Of a stretch of DNA of 64,000 nt, positions 16,088 through 25,007 are shown one piece after another (the stretch's first letter is position 1; every line of letters starts with the position of its first letter). The translations under genes and the position numbers were made by a program. The notes under the pieces were generated by a model. It saw only the letters and a list, made by a program, of their open reading frames with translations. It ran no database searches and had not been told where the DNA came from. The stretch is from Microbispora siamensis (GTDB lineage Bacteria; Actinomycetota; Actinomycetes; Streptosporangiales; Streptosporangiaceae), in the NCBI RefSeq assembly GCF_016863095.1, contig NZ_BOOF01000025.1, positions 1 through 64,000 of the forward strand, read 5' to 3'.

Positions 16088-16486
16088 ATGACGATGACCG
16101 ACCCGATCGCAGACATGCTGACGCGTCTGCGTAACGCGAACTCGGCCTATCACGACACCGTGAGCATGCCTTACTCCAAGATCAAGGCGCACATCGCGGA
16201 AATCCTCCAGCAGGAGGGCTACATCCAGGGCTGGAGCGTCGAGGACGCGAAGGTTGGCAAGAACCTCGTGATGGAGCTGAAGTTCGGCCCCAGCCGCGAG
16301 CGCGCCATCGCGGGCCTGCGCCGGGTGTCCAAGCCCGGTCTGCGGGTCTATGCAAAGAAGGACAACCTGCCCCGCGTTCTGGGCGGTCTGGGCGTCGCGA
16401 TCATCTCGACGTCCGGCGGCCTGATGACGGACCGGCAGGCGAGCAAGCGTGGAGTGGGCGGGGAAGTCCTCGCCTACGTCTGGTAA
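16088..16486 (+). CDS. rpsH: Small ribosomal subunit protein uS8
   Basis: S8, 132 residues, a primary 16S rRNA-binding protein and, in E. coli, the repressor of the spc operon. [16 protein letters not shown] and the C-terminal [20 protein letters not shown] are clear. The ATG at 16088 gives an MTMTDP start; the ATG at 16094 is an alternative that removes two residues. Confidence 0.98.
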   Translation: MTMTDPIADMLTRLRNANSAYHDTVSMPYSKIKAHIAEILQQEGYIQGWSVEDAKVGKNLVMELKFGPSRERAIAGLRRVSKPGLRVYAKKDNLPRVLGGLGVAIISTSGGLMTDRQASKRGVGGEVLAYVW

Positions 16487-16504
16487 CGAGGGGAGGCACT
16501 CAGC

Positions 16505-17047
16505 ATGTCGCGAATCGGACGGCTGCCCATCCCCGTACCGGCGGGTGTCGACATCACGATCGACGGCCGGGAAGTCCAGGTCAAGGGGCCCAAGGGCACG
16601 CTCACTCACACGGTCGCCGAGCCCATCGAGGTCTCGCGTGGCGAGGACGGCACCATCGCCGTCACCCGCCCGAACGACGAGAACAAGGTCCGTGCGCTGC
16701 ACGGTCTGTCCCGCACGCTCATCGCCAACATGGTGGCGGGTGTCACGCAGGGCTACACGAAGACGCTCGAGATCGTCGGCGTCGGTTACCGCGTCCAGGC
16801 CAAGGGCCCGACGGAGCTGGAGTTCTCGCTGGGCTTCAGCCACCCGGTGATCGTCAAGGCCCCCGAGGGCGTCAGCTTCCGCGTCGAGAAGCCGACCCTG
16901 TTCCACGTGGACGGCATCGACAAGCAGAGGGTCGGCGAGGTCGCCGCCAACATCAGGAAGCTGCGCAAGCCGGACCCGTACAAGGGCAAGGGCGTGCGCT
17001 ACCAGGGCGAGGTTGTCCGCCGCAAGGTCGGAAAGGCTGGTAAGTAG
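16505..17047 (+). CDS. rplF: Large ribosomal subunit protein uL6
   Basis: L6, 180 residues, near the factor-binding site. It opens [17 protein letters not shown] and carries the C-terminal motif [17 protein letters not shown]. It lies 18 bases after rpsH and two bases before rplR. Confidence 0.98.
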   Translation: MSRIGRLPIPVPAGVDITIDGREVQVKGPKGTLTHTVAEPIEVSRGEDGTIAVTRPNDENKVRALHGLSRTLIANMVAGVTQGYTKTLEIVGVGYRVQAKGPTELEFSLGFSHPVIVKAPEGVSFRVEKPTLFHVDGIDKQRVGEVAANIRKLRKPDPYKGKGVRYQGEVVRRKVGKAGK

Positions 17048-17049
17048 GC

Positions 17050-17433
17050 ATGGCTGGAAAGACTGCGTTCGGCAAGCACACGGCCGCCCGCACGGTCTCC
17101 CGGGCCCGCCGGCACCGCCGTGTCCGCAAGAACGTCTTCGGCACGGCCGAGCGTCCGCGCCTGGTCGTCAACCGGTCCACGCGTCACCTGTTCGTGCAGA
17201 TCGTCGACGACACTCAGGGCCACACGCTGGTGAGCGCGTCCACCATGGACGTCTCGCTGCGCGGCGCCGAGGGTGACAAGACCGAGAAGGCGAAGAAGGT
17301 CGGCGAGCTTCTCGCTCAGCGGGCCAAGACCGCCGGGATCACCGCTGTCGTGTTCGACCGCGGTGGCAACCGCTACGCGGGGCGCATCGCCGCTCTCGCG
17401 GACAGCGCCCGTGAAGGCGGGCTGGAGTTCTGA
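17050..17433 (+). CDS. rplR: Large ribosomal subunit protein uL18
   Basis: L18, 127 residues, a 5S rRNA-binding protein. [21 protein letters not shown]-type sequence, FVQIVDD and the end [17 protein letters not shown] are typical. It starts two bases after the rplF stop. Confidence 0.98.
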   Translation: MAGKTAFGKHTAARTVSRARRHRRVRKNVFGTAERPRLVVNRSTRHLFVQIVDDTQGHTLVSASTMDVSLRGAEGDKTEKAKKVGELLAQRAKTAGITAVVFDRGGNRYAGRIAALADSAREGGLEF

Positions 17434-17497
17434 TGACTCCGGTCCGGGGGTCGCGACTGACGACCCGTCCCAAGAGCAACGAGAAGAGGAACCACTG

Positions 17498-18130
17498 ATG
17501 GCTGCAGCTCCGCGTCGCGGTGCCGGCGGCGGTGGCGAGCGGCGTGACCGTCGTGAGGACCGCCGCGGTGGCGCCGCAGACAAGGGCGTCTCGTACATCG
17601 AGCGCGTCGTAAAGATCAACCGAGTGGCCAAGGTCGTCCAGGGTGGTCGGCGCTTCAGCTTCACCGCGCTGGTCATCGTCGGCGACGGCAACGGTCTCGT
17701 CGGGGTCGGCTACGGCAAGGCCAAGGAGGTGCCCGCGGCGATCGCCAAGGGTGTCGAGGAGGCCAAGAAGCACTTCTTCAAGGTCCCGCGGATCCAGGGC
17801 ACCATCCCGCACCCGGTGCAGGGCGAGGACGCCGCCGGCGTCGTCCTCCTGCGTCCGGCCTCGCCCGGTACGGGTGTCATCGCGGGTGGCCCGGTTCGCG
17901 CGGTCCTGGAGTGCGCCGGGATCCACGACGTGCTGTCCAAGTCGCTCGGCTCGGACAACCCGATCAACATCGTGCACGCCACCGTGGCCGCTCTGAAGGG
18001 TCTCAGCCGGCCCGAGGAGATCGCCGCCCGCCGTGGCCTGCCGATCGAGGACGTCGCTCCCAAGGCGATGCTGAAGGCTCGCGCCGAGGGTCTGGCCGAG
18101 GCCGCTGCGGCCGCGAAGGCGGTGAGCTAG
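17498..18130 (+). CDS. rpsE: Small ribosomal subunit protein uS5
   Basis: S5, 210 residues, at the mRNA entry site; changes in it affect accuracy and spectinomycin response. An Arg/Gly-rich N-terminal stretch of about 30 residues precedes the RNA-binding domain ([21 protein letters not shown]). The ATG at 17498 fits the family and follows GAAGAGGAA; a longer upstream frame overlaps rplR and is rejected. Confidence 0.97.
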   Translation: MAAAPRRGAGGGGERRDRREDRRGGAADKGVSYIERVVKINRVAKVVQGGRRFSFTALVIVGDGNGLVGVGYGKAKEVPAAIAKGVEEAKKHFFKVPRIQGTIPHPVQGEDAAGVVLLRPASPGTGVIAGGPVRAVLECAGIHDVLSKSLGSDNPINIVHATVAALKGLSRPEEIAARRGLPIEDVAPKAMLKARAEGLAEAAAAAKAVS

Positions 18131-18132
18131 CG

Positions 18133-18315
18133 ATGGCTCGCCTGAAGATCACCCAGACCCGGTCCAAGATCGGTGGACAGCAGAACCAGCGTGACTCGCT
18201 GCGCTCGCTGGGTCTGAAGCGAATCGGCGACGTCGTCGTCAAGGAGGACCGCCCGGAGATCCGGGGCATGGTCGCCAAGGTGTCGCACCTCGTCGAGGTT
18301 GAGGAGGTCGACTAG
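18133..18315 (+). CDS. rpmD: Large ribosomal subunit protein uL30
   Basis: L30, 60 residues, the usual size of this small protein. [15 protein letters not shown] and the central [17 protein letters not shown] are diagnostic. It starts two bases after rpsE and ends two bases before rplO. Confidence 0.97.
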   Translation: MARLKITQTRSKIGGQQNQRDSLRSLGLKRIGDVVVKEDRPEIRGMVAKVSHLVEVEEVD

Positions 18316-18317
18316 TC

Positions 18318-18773
18318 ATGACCGAGAACGCTCCGCTCAAGATCCACGACCTCCGTCCGGCCCCCGGCTCCAACAAGGCCAAGACCCGCAAGGGCCGCGG
18401 CGAGGGCTCCAAGGGCAAGACGGCCGGCCGTGGCACCAAGGGCACCAGGGCCCGTACGGCCGTGATGCCGGGCTTCGAAGGTGGCCAGGTCCCGCTCCAG
18501 CGGCGGCTGCCGAAGCTGAAGGGCTTCTCCAACGCCCTGTTCAAGACGACCTACCAGGTCGTCAACCTGGACAGGCTCGGGGAGCTGTTCCCCCAGGGCG
18601 GCGAGGTCACGCTCGACGACCTGGTGGCCAAGGGTGCGGTCCGCAAGAACCAGCCCGTGAAGGTGCTGGGCACCGGCGAGATCTCCGTGGCGTTGAACGT
18701 GCAGGCGCACGCCTTCTCCGCCAGCGCGAAGGAGAAGATCGCCGCGGCCGGTGGCTCGGTTTCCGAGCTGTAG
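18318..18773 (+). CDS. rplO: Large ribosomal subunit protein uL15
   Basis: L15, 151 residues, a late-assembly protein of the 50S subunit. The basic Gly-rich N-terminal arm ([19 protein letters not shown]) and the motif [20 protein letters not shown] are typical. It closes the spc ribosomal genes; a hairpin and about 180 bases separate it from secY. Confidence 0.98.
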   Translation: MTENAPLKIHDLRPAPGSNKAKTRKGRGEGSKGKTAGRGTKGTRARTAVMPGFEGGQVPLQRRLPKLKGFSNALFKTTYQVVNLDRLGELFPQGGEVTLDDLVAKGAVRKNQPVKVLGTGEISVALNVQAHAFSASAKEKIAAAGGSVSEL

Positions 18774-18789
18774 GCATGACGCTCCACGA

Positions 18790-18820
18790 GGCGCGGAGGT
18801 TCGTTATGAGCCTCCGCGCC
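18790..18820 (+). promoter_or_regulatory. Hairpin between rplO and secY
   Basis: A perfect 10-bp stem (18790-18799 with 18811-18820) closes an 11-nt loop, without a U-tract. TAGAGT at 18831-18836 resembles a -10 box but lacks a clear -35. The hairpin could reduce read-through from the ribosomal genes into secY-adk. Confidence 0.45.
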
Positions 18821-18954
18821 CGTAGTGCGTTAGAGTTCGCCTGGCACGGGGCTCCACCCGTGTCCGACCAAGCACTCTGGCAGGAAGACATGTCGATGGA
18901 CGCCTTGCGGGCCATCGCCGACCGTTACCGCGTCACTGGCGCGCAGGAGGGACC

Positions 18955-20262
18955 GTGCTGACCGCGTTTACCCGGGCGTTCCGGACGCCTGACCTGCGCA
19001 AGAAGCTGCTCTTCACACTGGGCATCATCGTGCTGTTCCGGCTTGGCTCGGTGCTTCCCACTCCGGGGGTCAACGCCAAGAACGTGGCCCTGTGTCTGGA
19101 GCAGGCCCAGGCGGGAGACGCTGCCAACATCTACGGGATGGTGCAGCTCTTCAGCGGCGGCGCCCTGTTGAAACTTTCAGTGTTCGCGCTCGGCATCATG
19201 CCGTACATCACCGCGAGCATCATCCTGCAGCTGCTGACGGTGGTGATCCCCCGGCTGGAGGCCCTCAAGAAGGAGGGCCAGGCGGGCACGGCGAAGATCA
19301 CGCAGTACACCCGTTACCTGACCATCGGGCTGGCGGTGCTGCAGTCCACCGCGTTCGTCGCACTGGCCCGCAGCGGGCAGCTCTTCCAGAACTGCAACCA
19401 GGAGATCCTGCTCAGCCAGGACATCTTCCCGCTGGTCACCATGGTCATCACGATGACCGCCGGCACCGCCGTGATCATGTGGCTGGGCGAGCTGGTGACC
19501 GACCGCGGCGTCGGCAACGGCATGTCGATCCTGATCTTCACCCAGGTCATCGCGGTGTTCCCGTCGGAGCTCGTGAACATCTTCCGGCAGAGCCCGTTCA
19601 AGTTCGTCGTCGTGATGATCGTCGGCGTCGTGATGATCGGCGTCGTCGTGTTCATCGAGCAGGCGCAGCGCCGCATCCCGGTGCAGTACGCCAAGCGTAT
19701 GGTCGGCCGCCGGATGTACGGCGGCACCTCGACCTACATCCCGCTCAAGGTGAACCAGGCCGGCATCATCCCGGTCATCTTCGCCTCGTCGCTGCTCTAC
19801 CTCCCGCAGCTTCTGGTGACGCTGTTCGGCAACAGCCAGAAGCCCAACGCGGTGATCGAGTGGCTGGCGCAGAACATGATTCGGGGCGACCACCCCGTCT
19901 ACATGGCCACGTTCTTCCTGCTGATCGTGTTCTTCACCTACTTCTACGTGTCCATCACTTTCAACCCCCCTGAAGTGGCTGACAACATGAAGAAGTACGG
20001 TGGGTTCATCCCGGGCATCCGCCCGGGCCGGCCGACCGCTGAGTACCTGAGCTACGTGCTCAACAGGCTCACGGCCGCAGGCGCTCCGTATCTGGGTGTG
20101 ATCTCGCTCATCCCGATCATCGCGCTGGCGGTGGCCGGAGCGAGCCAGAACTTCCCGTTCGGAGGGACCAGCATTCTGATCATGGTTGGTGTTGGTCTGG
20201 ACACGGTCAAGCAGATCGAGAGCCAGCTTCAGCAGCGCAACTACGAGGGCTTCCTGAGATAG
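18955..20262 (+). CDS. secY: Protein translocase subunit SecY
   Basis: SecY, 435 residues, the ten-helix channel of the Sec protein export system in the cytoplasmic membrane. It contains the plug-region sequence near residue 60, repeated hydrophobic segments, and the cytoplasmic loop [11 protein letters not shown] and [13 protein letters not shown]. The GTG at 18955 follows AGGAGGGA. Its TAG shares a base with the adk start, the usual actinobacterial secY-adk pair. Confidence 0.98.
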   Translation: MLTAFTRAFRTPDLRKKLLFTLGIIVLFRLGSVLPTPGVNAKNVALCLEQAQAGDAANIYGMVQLFSGGALLKLSVFALGIMPYITASIILQLLTVVIPRLEALKKEGQAGTAKITQYTRYLTIGLAVLQSTAFVALARSGQLFQNCNQEILLSQDIFPLVTMVITMTAGTAVIMWLGELVTDRGVGNGMSILIFTQVIAVFPSELVNIFRQSPFKFVVVMIVGVVMIGVVVFIEQAQRRIPVQYAKRMVGRRMYGGTSTYIPLKVNQAGIIPVIFASSLLYLPQLLVTLFGNSQKPNAVIEWLAQNMIRGDHPVYMATFFLLIVFFTYFYVSITFNPPEVADNMKKYGGFIPGIRPGRPTAEYLSYVLNRLTAAGAPYLGVISLIPIIALAVAGASQNFPFGGTSILIMVGVGLDTVKQIESQLQQRNYEGFLR

Positions 20263-20915
20263 TGCGCGTCGTCCTGGTTGGGCCCCCCGGAGCGGGTAAG
20301 GGGACGCAGGCCCAGTTCATCGCTTCGCACCTGTCGATCCCGAAAATCTCGACAGGTGACATCTTCCGTGCCAACGTCTCCGGCGGCACGGAGCTCGGCA
20401 AGCTCGCCAAGGAGTACATGGACCGCGGCGACCTCGTCCCCGACGAGGTGACCGTGGCCATGGTCCGCGACCGGCTGTCGGAGGACGACGCGCAGGAGGG
20501 CTTCCTCCTGGACGGCTTCCCCCGCAACGTGCCCCAGGCCGAGGTCCTCAAGAAGATGCTGGCCGAGTTCGGCACGGCGCTCGACGTGGTCCTCAACCTG
20601 GTCGTCGAGGACGACGAGGTCGTACGCCGCCTGGCGGGCCGCCGCACGTGCCGTTCGTGCGGCAAGGTGTGGCATGTCGTGTTCGACCCGCCCGCCGTGG
20701 AGGGCGTCTGCGACGCCTGCGGCGGGGAGCTCTTCCAGCGGGACGACGACCGCGAGGAGACCATCAGGCGCCGCCTGGAGGTCTATCAGGAGCAGACGGC
20801 GCCGCTGATCTCGTTCTACGCCGATGAGGGAATCCTGCAGGGGGTCGACGCGACCGGGCCGGTCGAGGAGATCACCCAGCGGGCGATGTCGGCGCTGCGG
20901 CGGTTCGCCGACTGA
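20262..20915 (+). CDS. adk: Adenylate kinase
   Basis: Adenylate kinase, 217 residues, converting AMP and ATP to two ADP. The P-loop [11 protein letters not shown] is at residues 7-17, and STGDIFR and DGFPRN follow. The long LID carries four Cys at C130, C133, C150 and C153, so it is the zinc-stabilised form. The GTG start overlaps the secY stop by one base; a hairpin follows the stop. Confidence 0.98.
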   Translation: MRVVLVGPPGAGKGTQAQFIASHLSIPKISTGDIFRANVSGGTELGKLAKEYMDRGDLVPDEVTVAMVRDRLSEDDAQEGFLLDGFPRNVPQAEVLKKMLAEFGTALDVVLNLVVEDDEVVRRLAGRRTCRSCGKVWHVVFDPPAVEGVCDACGGELFQRDDDREETIRRRLEVYQEQTAPLISFYADEGILQGVDATGPVEEITQRAMSALRRFAD

Positions 20916-20932
20916 TTCATTACCGCAGCCGG

Positions 20933-20963
20933 GAACGCCACTCCACTCCATGGGGTGGCGTTC
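20933..20963 (+). terminator. Terminator-like hairpin after adk
   Basis: Arms 20933-20945 and 20951-20963 pair over 13 positions with one G-U pair and a 5-nt loop. No U-tract follows. It lies 17 bases after adk and could end most transcripts before map. Confidence 0.55.
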
Positions 20964-21001
20964 AGGCTTATATGGGACAATTTCGGGAGGGGGTGCGTTA
21001 C

Positions 21002-21832
21002 GTGTTCAAGAAGAATCGGCACGGAATTCAGATCAAGAGCGCCGAGCAACTGGAGAAGATGCGCGCGGCCGGCCTTGTCGTGGCCCGGACGCTGGAACTG
21101 CTCCGGACGTCGGTACGGCCTGGGATGACGCCGCTCGACCTCGACGCCATCGCCGAAGAGGCGATCCGGGGCGAGGGCGCGATCCCGTCATTCAAGGGCT
21201 ACCAGGGCTTCCCCGCCACGATCTGCGCCTCCGTGAACGACGAGGTCGTGCACGGCATCCCCACCGACCGCCGCCCGCTCCGCGAGGGCGACATCATCTC
21301 GATCGACTGCGGCGCGATCCTCGACGGATGGCACGGCGACTCGGCGATCACCGTCGGGATCGGCGAGGTCGACCCCGCGCTGACCGAGCTCATGCGGGTG
21401 ACCGAGGAGGCCATGTGGCGGGGCATCGCCGCCCTGCGGGTCGGCGGGCACCTGTCCGACGTCGGTCACCAGGTCGAGCAGTACGTGCGTTCTCAGGGCC
21501 GCTACGGCATCCCCCAGGAGTACGGCGGGCACGGCATCGGCACCGAGATGCACATGGACCCCTGGGTGGCCAACCACGGCAGGCCGGGGCGCGGCCCCCG
21601 CTTCGAGGTGGGCATGTGCTTCGCGATCGAGCCGATGGTGAACCTCGGCACCGACCGCACCAAGGTGCTGGCCGACGACTGGACGGTCGTGACGCTCGAC
21701 GGCCGCGCCTCCGCCCATTTCGAGCACAGCGTCGCGGTGACGGAGAACGGCCCCCTGGTTCTCACGGCGCTCGACGGCGGAGCCTCGCGCTTCCCCGGCG
21801 TCGTCGTGGACGCGGGGGAGAGCGCCTCCTGA
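21002..21832 (+). CDS. map: Methionine aminopeptidase, type I
   Basis: Removes the initiator Met from nascent proteins. 276 residues from the GTG at 21002, which has GGGAGGGGG at a good distance; an in-frame ATG at 20972 would add ten residues and has no clear ribosome site. The metal ligands are recognisable in SIDCGAILDGWHGDSAITV (two Asp), the HGIGTEMHMDP His region, IEPM (Glu) and the final FEHSVAV Glu. It lies downstream of secY-adk as in most actinobacteria. Confidence 0.95.
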   Translation: MFKKNRHGIQIKSAEQLEKMRAAGLVVARTLELLRTSVRPGMTPLDLDAIAEEAIRGEGAIPSFKGYQGFPATICASVNDEVVHGIPTDRRPLREGDIISIDCGAILDGWHGDSAITVGIGEVDPALTELMRVTEEAMWRGIAALRVGGHLSDVGHQVEQYVRSQGRYGIPQEYGGHGIGTEMHMDPWVANHGRPGRGPRFEVGMCFAIEPMVNLGTDRTKVLADDWTVVTLDGRASAHFEHSVAVTENGPLVLTALDGGASRFPGVVVDAGESAS

Positions 21833-21901
21833 TCCGGCACGCCCGCTCCGGCGGCGCGTGAACAATAATGGTCGTATCGCTCGAACAGCCTGGAGATGGT
21901 G

Positions 21902-22357
21902 ATGGCGGCAGCGCCTGAGATGCGGGCCTCCGACGGCGACCGGGACCGGGTCGCCGCGGCACTGCGCGAGCACGTGGCCGAGGGCAGGCTCACCATCGAC
22001 GAGTTCAACGAGCGGCTGGAGCAGGTCTACCAGAGTCGTACGTACGGGGAACTCGCCAAGCTCACCTCCGACCTGCCCGAGATCGACCTGCACCGGCTGC
22101 CCGCCTCGACGACCGATTCCGCACGACGGCCCCGTCCGGCCCGGCGTGACGACAAGGCGCGGGCCGGCCTCAAGGCCGCCTGGACCGCCTGGGCGGGCGC
22201 CAGCGCCGTGAACTGGATGATCTGGCTCATCGTCGGCGTCAGCTCGGGTCACTTCGTCTATCCCTGGCCCATGTGGGTCATGGGCCCCTGGGGTGTCATC
22301 CTCCTCATCAACACGATGGCCGGAACGGCCGGTCAGTCCCGCCGGCGCGACACCTGA
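21902..22357 (+). CDS. DUF1707 and 2TM-domain membrane protein
   Basis: A 151-residue protein. The first 55 residues match DUF1707 (MRASDGDRDRVAAALREHVAEG, DEFNERLEQVYQSRTYGELAKLTSDLP), a short helical domain found on many actinobacterial membrane proteins. Two hydrophobic segments follow near residues 97-115 and 120-137. Its function is not known. The ATG at 21902 has GGAG six bases upstream; the ATG at 21896 is an alternative without spacing for a ribosome site. It lies between map and the infA operon and ends before a strong terminator. Confidence 0.85.
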   Translation: MAAAPEMRASDGDRDRVAAALREHVAEGRLTIDEFNERLEQVYQSRTYGELAKLTSDLPEIDLHRLPASTTDSARRPRPARRDDKARAGLKAAWTAWAGASAVNWMIWLIVGVSSGHFVYPWPMWVMGPWGVILLINTMAGTAGQSRRRDT

Positions 22358-22460
22358 GCGTTCTTTACCGGAGGGCCGCCGTCGCGGGAGCCGCGGGCGG
22401 GTAGAGGTCCGGTGTCGCGACGTACGGCCCCGCTCGGGTCGTGCCCCCGCGGTGATCGGG
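22358..22460. other. Intergenic region between the DUF1707 gene and infA
   Basis: The gap from 22358 to 22779 is 422 bases. It contains the terminator at 22461-22510, the probable infA promoter at 22618-22647 and an untranslated infA leader of about 125 bases. I see no credible gene in it. Confidence 0.5.
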
Positions 22461-22510
22461 CCGCACCCACCCGTCCCGGCATTTCGGCGGTGCCGGGCGG
22501 GCGGGTGCGG
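22461..22510 (+). terminator. Strong terminator after the DUF1707 gene
   Basis: Arms 22461-22481 and 22491-22510 pair over about 20 bp with one mismatch and one bulge around a 9-nt loop, followed by CGGTTT. It separates the map/DUF1707 region from the infA operon. Confidence 0.75.
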
Positions 22511-22617
22511 CGGTTTCCCCCGGAGCCGGCCTGAGGGAACGGCCCGACGCCGAATTGGCCGGACGCCCCCGCCGGGGGTACTCTGTGATCTGGTTGTGTC
22601 GGGACCCCTGCCGTCGT

Positions 22618-22647
22618 TTCGCAATTCGGCCCGGGTTGTCGTACACT
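22618..22647 (+). promoter_or_regulatory. Probable promoter of infA and the alpha operon
   Basis: TTCGCA (22618-22623), an 18-base spacer and TACACT (22642-22647) give a reasonable housekeeping promoter, placing the start near 22654. A second candidate is TTGTCG (22636-22641) with CACTAT (22660-22665). Confidence 0.45.
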
Positions 22648-22779
22648 CCTTTGTCGGTTCACTATGACCTTTGCGCCTAGGCGGCCTGGCTGGTCGCCGC
22701 TCTCTGGAAGCGCCCGAAGGTCGCGGCTGCTTAGTGTTCCGAAGCCTCAGACGATCCGATCAGTTGAAACGCGAGGGCC

Positions 22780-23001
22780 ATGGCCAAGAAAGACGGCGCC
22801 ATCGAGATTGAGGGCACTGTTATTGAGTCGCTCCCGAACGCCATGTTCCGGGTGCAGCTCGACAACGGTCACAAGGTCCTGGCCCACATCAGCGGGCGGA
22901 TGCGGATGCACTACATCAGGATCCTGCCCGACGACCGGGTGGTCGTGGAGTTGAGCCCCTACGACCTGAGTCGTGGGCGGATCGTCTACCGGTACAAGTA
23001 G
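22780..23001 (+). CDS. infA: Translation initiation factor IF-1
   Basis: IF-1, 73 residues, the S1-like OB-fold protein that occupies the A site during initiation. [23 protein letters not shown]-type sequence, [17 protein letters not shown] and the end [12 protein letters not shown] match the family over its whole length. It heads the alpha operon, 44 bases before rpmJ. Confidence 0.98.
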   Translation: MAKKDGAIEIEGTVIESLPNAMFRVQLDNGHKVLAHISGRMRMHYIRILPDDRVVVELSPYDLSRGRIVYRYK

Positions 23002-23045
23002 CCCCCCTCCAGCGGGGCGGGCCGTATGCGGAACGAATAAGGACT

Positions 23046-23159
23046 ATGAAGGTCAAGCCGAGCGTCAAGAAGATCTGCGACAAGTGCAAGGTGATTCGCC
23101 GGCACGGTCGCGTCATGGTGATCTGCGACAACCTGCGCCACAAGCAGCGCCAGGGCTGA
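23046..23159 (+). CDS. rpmJ: Large ribosomal subunit protein bL36, zinc-binding form
   Basis: L36, 37 residues, the smallest ribosomal protein. [19 protein letters not shown] carries the zinc ligands C11 and C14, with C27 and H32 completing the site, so this is the zinc-containing form. The ATG at 23046 follows AATAAGGAC. It lies between infA and rpsM as usual. Confidence 0.97.
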   Translation: MKVKPSVKKICDKCKVIRRHGRVMVICDNLRHKQRQG

Positions 23160-23338
23160 GCTCAGTCCTCAGTACGTCGCCACCAGGCCCCTGCTGAGTC
23201 CGTCCCCGTGGCGGGCTCGACCCGCGTGCGGGCCGGAACAACGAAATCGCGTCACACACCCGCGCAGGCGGCGAGAGCCGTACCACGCGGGAGACCCCCG
23301 GTCGGAGGCCGGGGCCCTCGCCCGGGCATGGGAGGGGA

Positions 23339-23365
23339 AGTGTGGCGCAAGACCTCCGCCACACT
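23339..23365 (+). promoter_or_regulatory. Hairpin directly before the rpsM ribosome-binding site
   Basis: A perfect 9-bp stem (23339-23347 with 23357-23365) closes a 9-nt loop and ends exactly where the rpsM ribosome site GAAGGAGA (23366-23373) begins. It lies in the 224-base gap after rpmJ. The position suggests translational control of the alpha operon. Confidence 0.5.
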
Positions 23366-23383
23366 GAAGGAGAATGCCCGACC

Positions 23384-23764
23384 ATGGCCCGCCTGGTTGG
23401 CGTCGACCTCCCCCGCGACAAGCGGCTGGAGATCGCTCTCACCTACATTTTCGGAATCGGCCGCACCCGCGCCAAGGAGATCCTTGACGCGACCGGCATC
23501 AGCCCCGATCTGCGCGTCCACCAGCTCACGGACGCCGAGCTCGTTCCGATGCGTGACTACATCGAGGCGAACTACAAGATCGAGGGTGACCTCCGCCGCG
23601 AGATTCAGGCCGACATCCGACGCAAGATCGAGATCGGCTGCTACCAGGGCATCCGGCACCGCAAGGGGCTGCCTGTCCACGGTCAGCGGACGCAGACGAA
23701 CGCGCGCACCCGCAAGGGCAAGAAGAAGACCGTCGCCGGCAAGAAGAAGCCGGGCAAGAAGTAG
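23384..23764 (+). CDS. rpsM: Small ribosomal subunit protein uS13
   Basis: S13, 126 residues, contacting P-site tRNA and the 50S subunit. [21 protein letters not shown]-type start, [30 protein letters not shown] and a Lys-rich tail are clear. The ATG at 23384 has GAAGGAGA ten bases upstream; a longer in-frame start at 23342 lies inside the leader hairpin and is not conserved. Confidence 0.98.
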   Translation: MARLVGVDLPRDKRLEIALTYIFGIGRTRAKEILDATGISPDLRVHQLTDAELVPMRDYIEANYKIEGDLRREIQADIRRKIEIGCYQGIRHRKGLPVHGQRTQTNARTRKGKKKTVAGKKKPGKK

Positions 23765-23800
23765 TCCTTAGCAGCCACATTTCCAGGAGTTAGCGCTTCA

Positions 23801-24205
23801 ATGCCGCCGAAGAGCCGCCAGGGCGCACCGAAGAAGGTGCGCCGCAAGGAAAAGAAGAACGTCGCTCACGGGCACGCCCACATCAAGAGCACGTTCAACA
23901 ACACGATCGTTTCGATCACCGACCCGAACGGGAACGTGATCTCCTGGGCCAGCGCCGGCCACGTCGGGTTCAAGGGCTCCCGCAAGTCCACCCCGTTCGC
24001 CGCGCAGATGGCTGCCGAGAACGCCGCCCGCCGCGCCATGGAGCACGGCATGCGCAAGGTCGACGTCTTCGTCAAGGGCCCCGGTTCCGGCCGTGAGACC
24101 GCGATCCGTTCGCTGCAGGCGACCGGCCTCGAGGTCGGGTCCATCCAGGACGTGACCCCGGTCCCGCACAACGGCTGCCGTCCGCCCAAGCGCCGTCGCG
24201 TCTGA
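23801..24205 (+). CDS. rpsK: Small ribosomal subunit protein uS11
   Basis: S11, 134 residues, in the platform of the 30S subunit. [35 protein letters not shown] and the end [13 protein letters not shown] are hallmarks. It lies 36 bases after rpsM and 20 before rpsD. Confidence 0.98.
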   Translation: MPPKSRQGAPKKVRRKEKKNVAHGHAHIKSTFNNTIVSITDPNGNVISWASAGHVGFKGSRKSTPFAAQMAAENAARRAMEHGMRKVDVFVKGPGSGRETAIRSLQATGLEVGSIQDVTPVPHNGCRPPKRRRV

Positions 24206-24225
24206 GCTCAGGAGAGTAGAAAGAA

Positions 24226-24852
24226 ATGGCTCGTTACACGGGTCCGGACTGCAAGCTCTGCCGCCGTGAGAAGACCAAGCTCTTCCTCAAGGGCAAGAAG
24301 TGCGAGTCCGCCAAGTGCCCCATCGAGATCCGCCCGTACCCGCCGGGTGAGCACGGCCGCGGCCGTCCGAAGGAGTCGGAGTACCAGCTCCAGCTCCGTG
24401 AGAAGCAGAAGACCCGCCGCATCTACGGCGTCCTCGAGAAGCAGTTCCACAACTACTACGAGGAAGCCAACCGCAAGGCGGGCAAGACGGGTGAGAACCT
24501 GCTCCAGATCCTGGAGAGCCGTCTCGACAACGTGGTCTACCGCGCCGGCTTCGCCGAGTCGCGTGACGCGGCCCGCCAGCAGGTGCGCCACGGCCACTTC
24601 CTCGTGAACGGCAAGAAGGTCGACATCCCGTCGTACCGCGTGCGCGAGCACGACATCATCGAGGTCCGCGAGAAGTCGCGCAACCTGCTTCCGTACGAGG
24701 TGGCCCGCGCGACCGCCGGCGACAAGACCGTCCCGGCCTGGCTGGGCGTCTCCGCCGAGAACATGCGCATCCTCGTGCACCAGCTCCCGGTCCGCCAGCA
24801 GATCGACACGCTGGTCCAGGAGCAGCTGATCGTCGAGCTCTACTCCAAGTAG
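24226..24852 (+). CDS. rpsD: Small ribosomal subunit protein uS4, zinc-binding form
   Basis: S4, 208 residues, a primary 16S-binding protein and, in E. coli, the alpha-operon repressor. The N-terminal zinc site is C9, C12, C26 and C31. The S4 RNA-binding domain ([21 protein letters not shown]) follows at about residues 97-160. The ATG at 24226 follows GGAGAGTAGAAAG. A 13-bp palindrome separates it from rpoA. Confidence 0.98.
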   Translation: MARYTGPDCKLCRREKTKLFLKGKKCESAKCPIEIRPYPPGEHGRGRPKESEYQLQLREKQKTRRIYGVLEKQFHNYYEEANRKAGKTGENLLQILESRLDNVVYRAGFAESRDAARQQVRHGHFLVNGKKVDIPSYRVREHDIIEVREKSRNLLPYEVARATAGDKTVPAWLGVSAENMRILVHQLPVRQQIDTLVQEQLIVELYSK

Positions 24853-24874
24853 TAGGGCCCCGGCAGTTCATGAC

Positions 24875-24907
24875 GCCGTACGGCCGGTACACTCCCGGCC
24901 GTACGGC
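24875..24907 (+). promoter_or_regulatory. Perfect 13-bp palindrome between rpsD and rpoA
   Basis: Arms 24875-24887 and 24895-24907 are perfectly complementary. The 7-nt loop contains TACACT (24888-24893), which matches a -10 box. It may be a terminator or attenuator after rpsD, an operator over an rpoA promoter, or both; no good -35 is visible. Confidence 0.5.
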
Positions 24908-25007
24908 ATCATGGTTGTAGGCGAGCGGCGTCAAATAGCGGGCGTCGCCGTAACCCAGGGACCACTCGTCCGCCGTGACGGGGCCGTCCCGGATCCAGGA
25001 GATCCTG

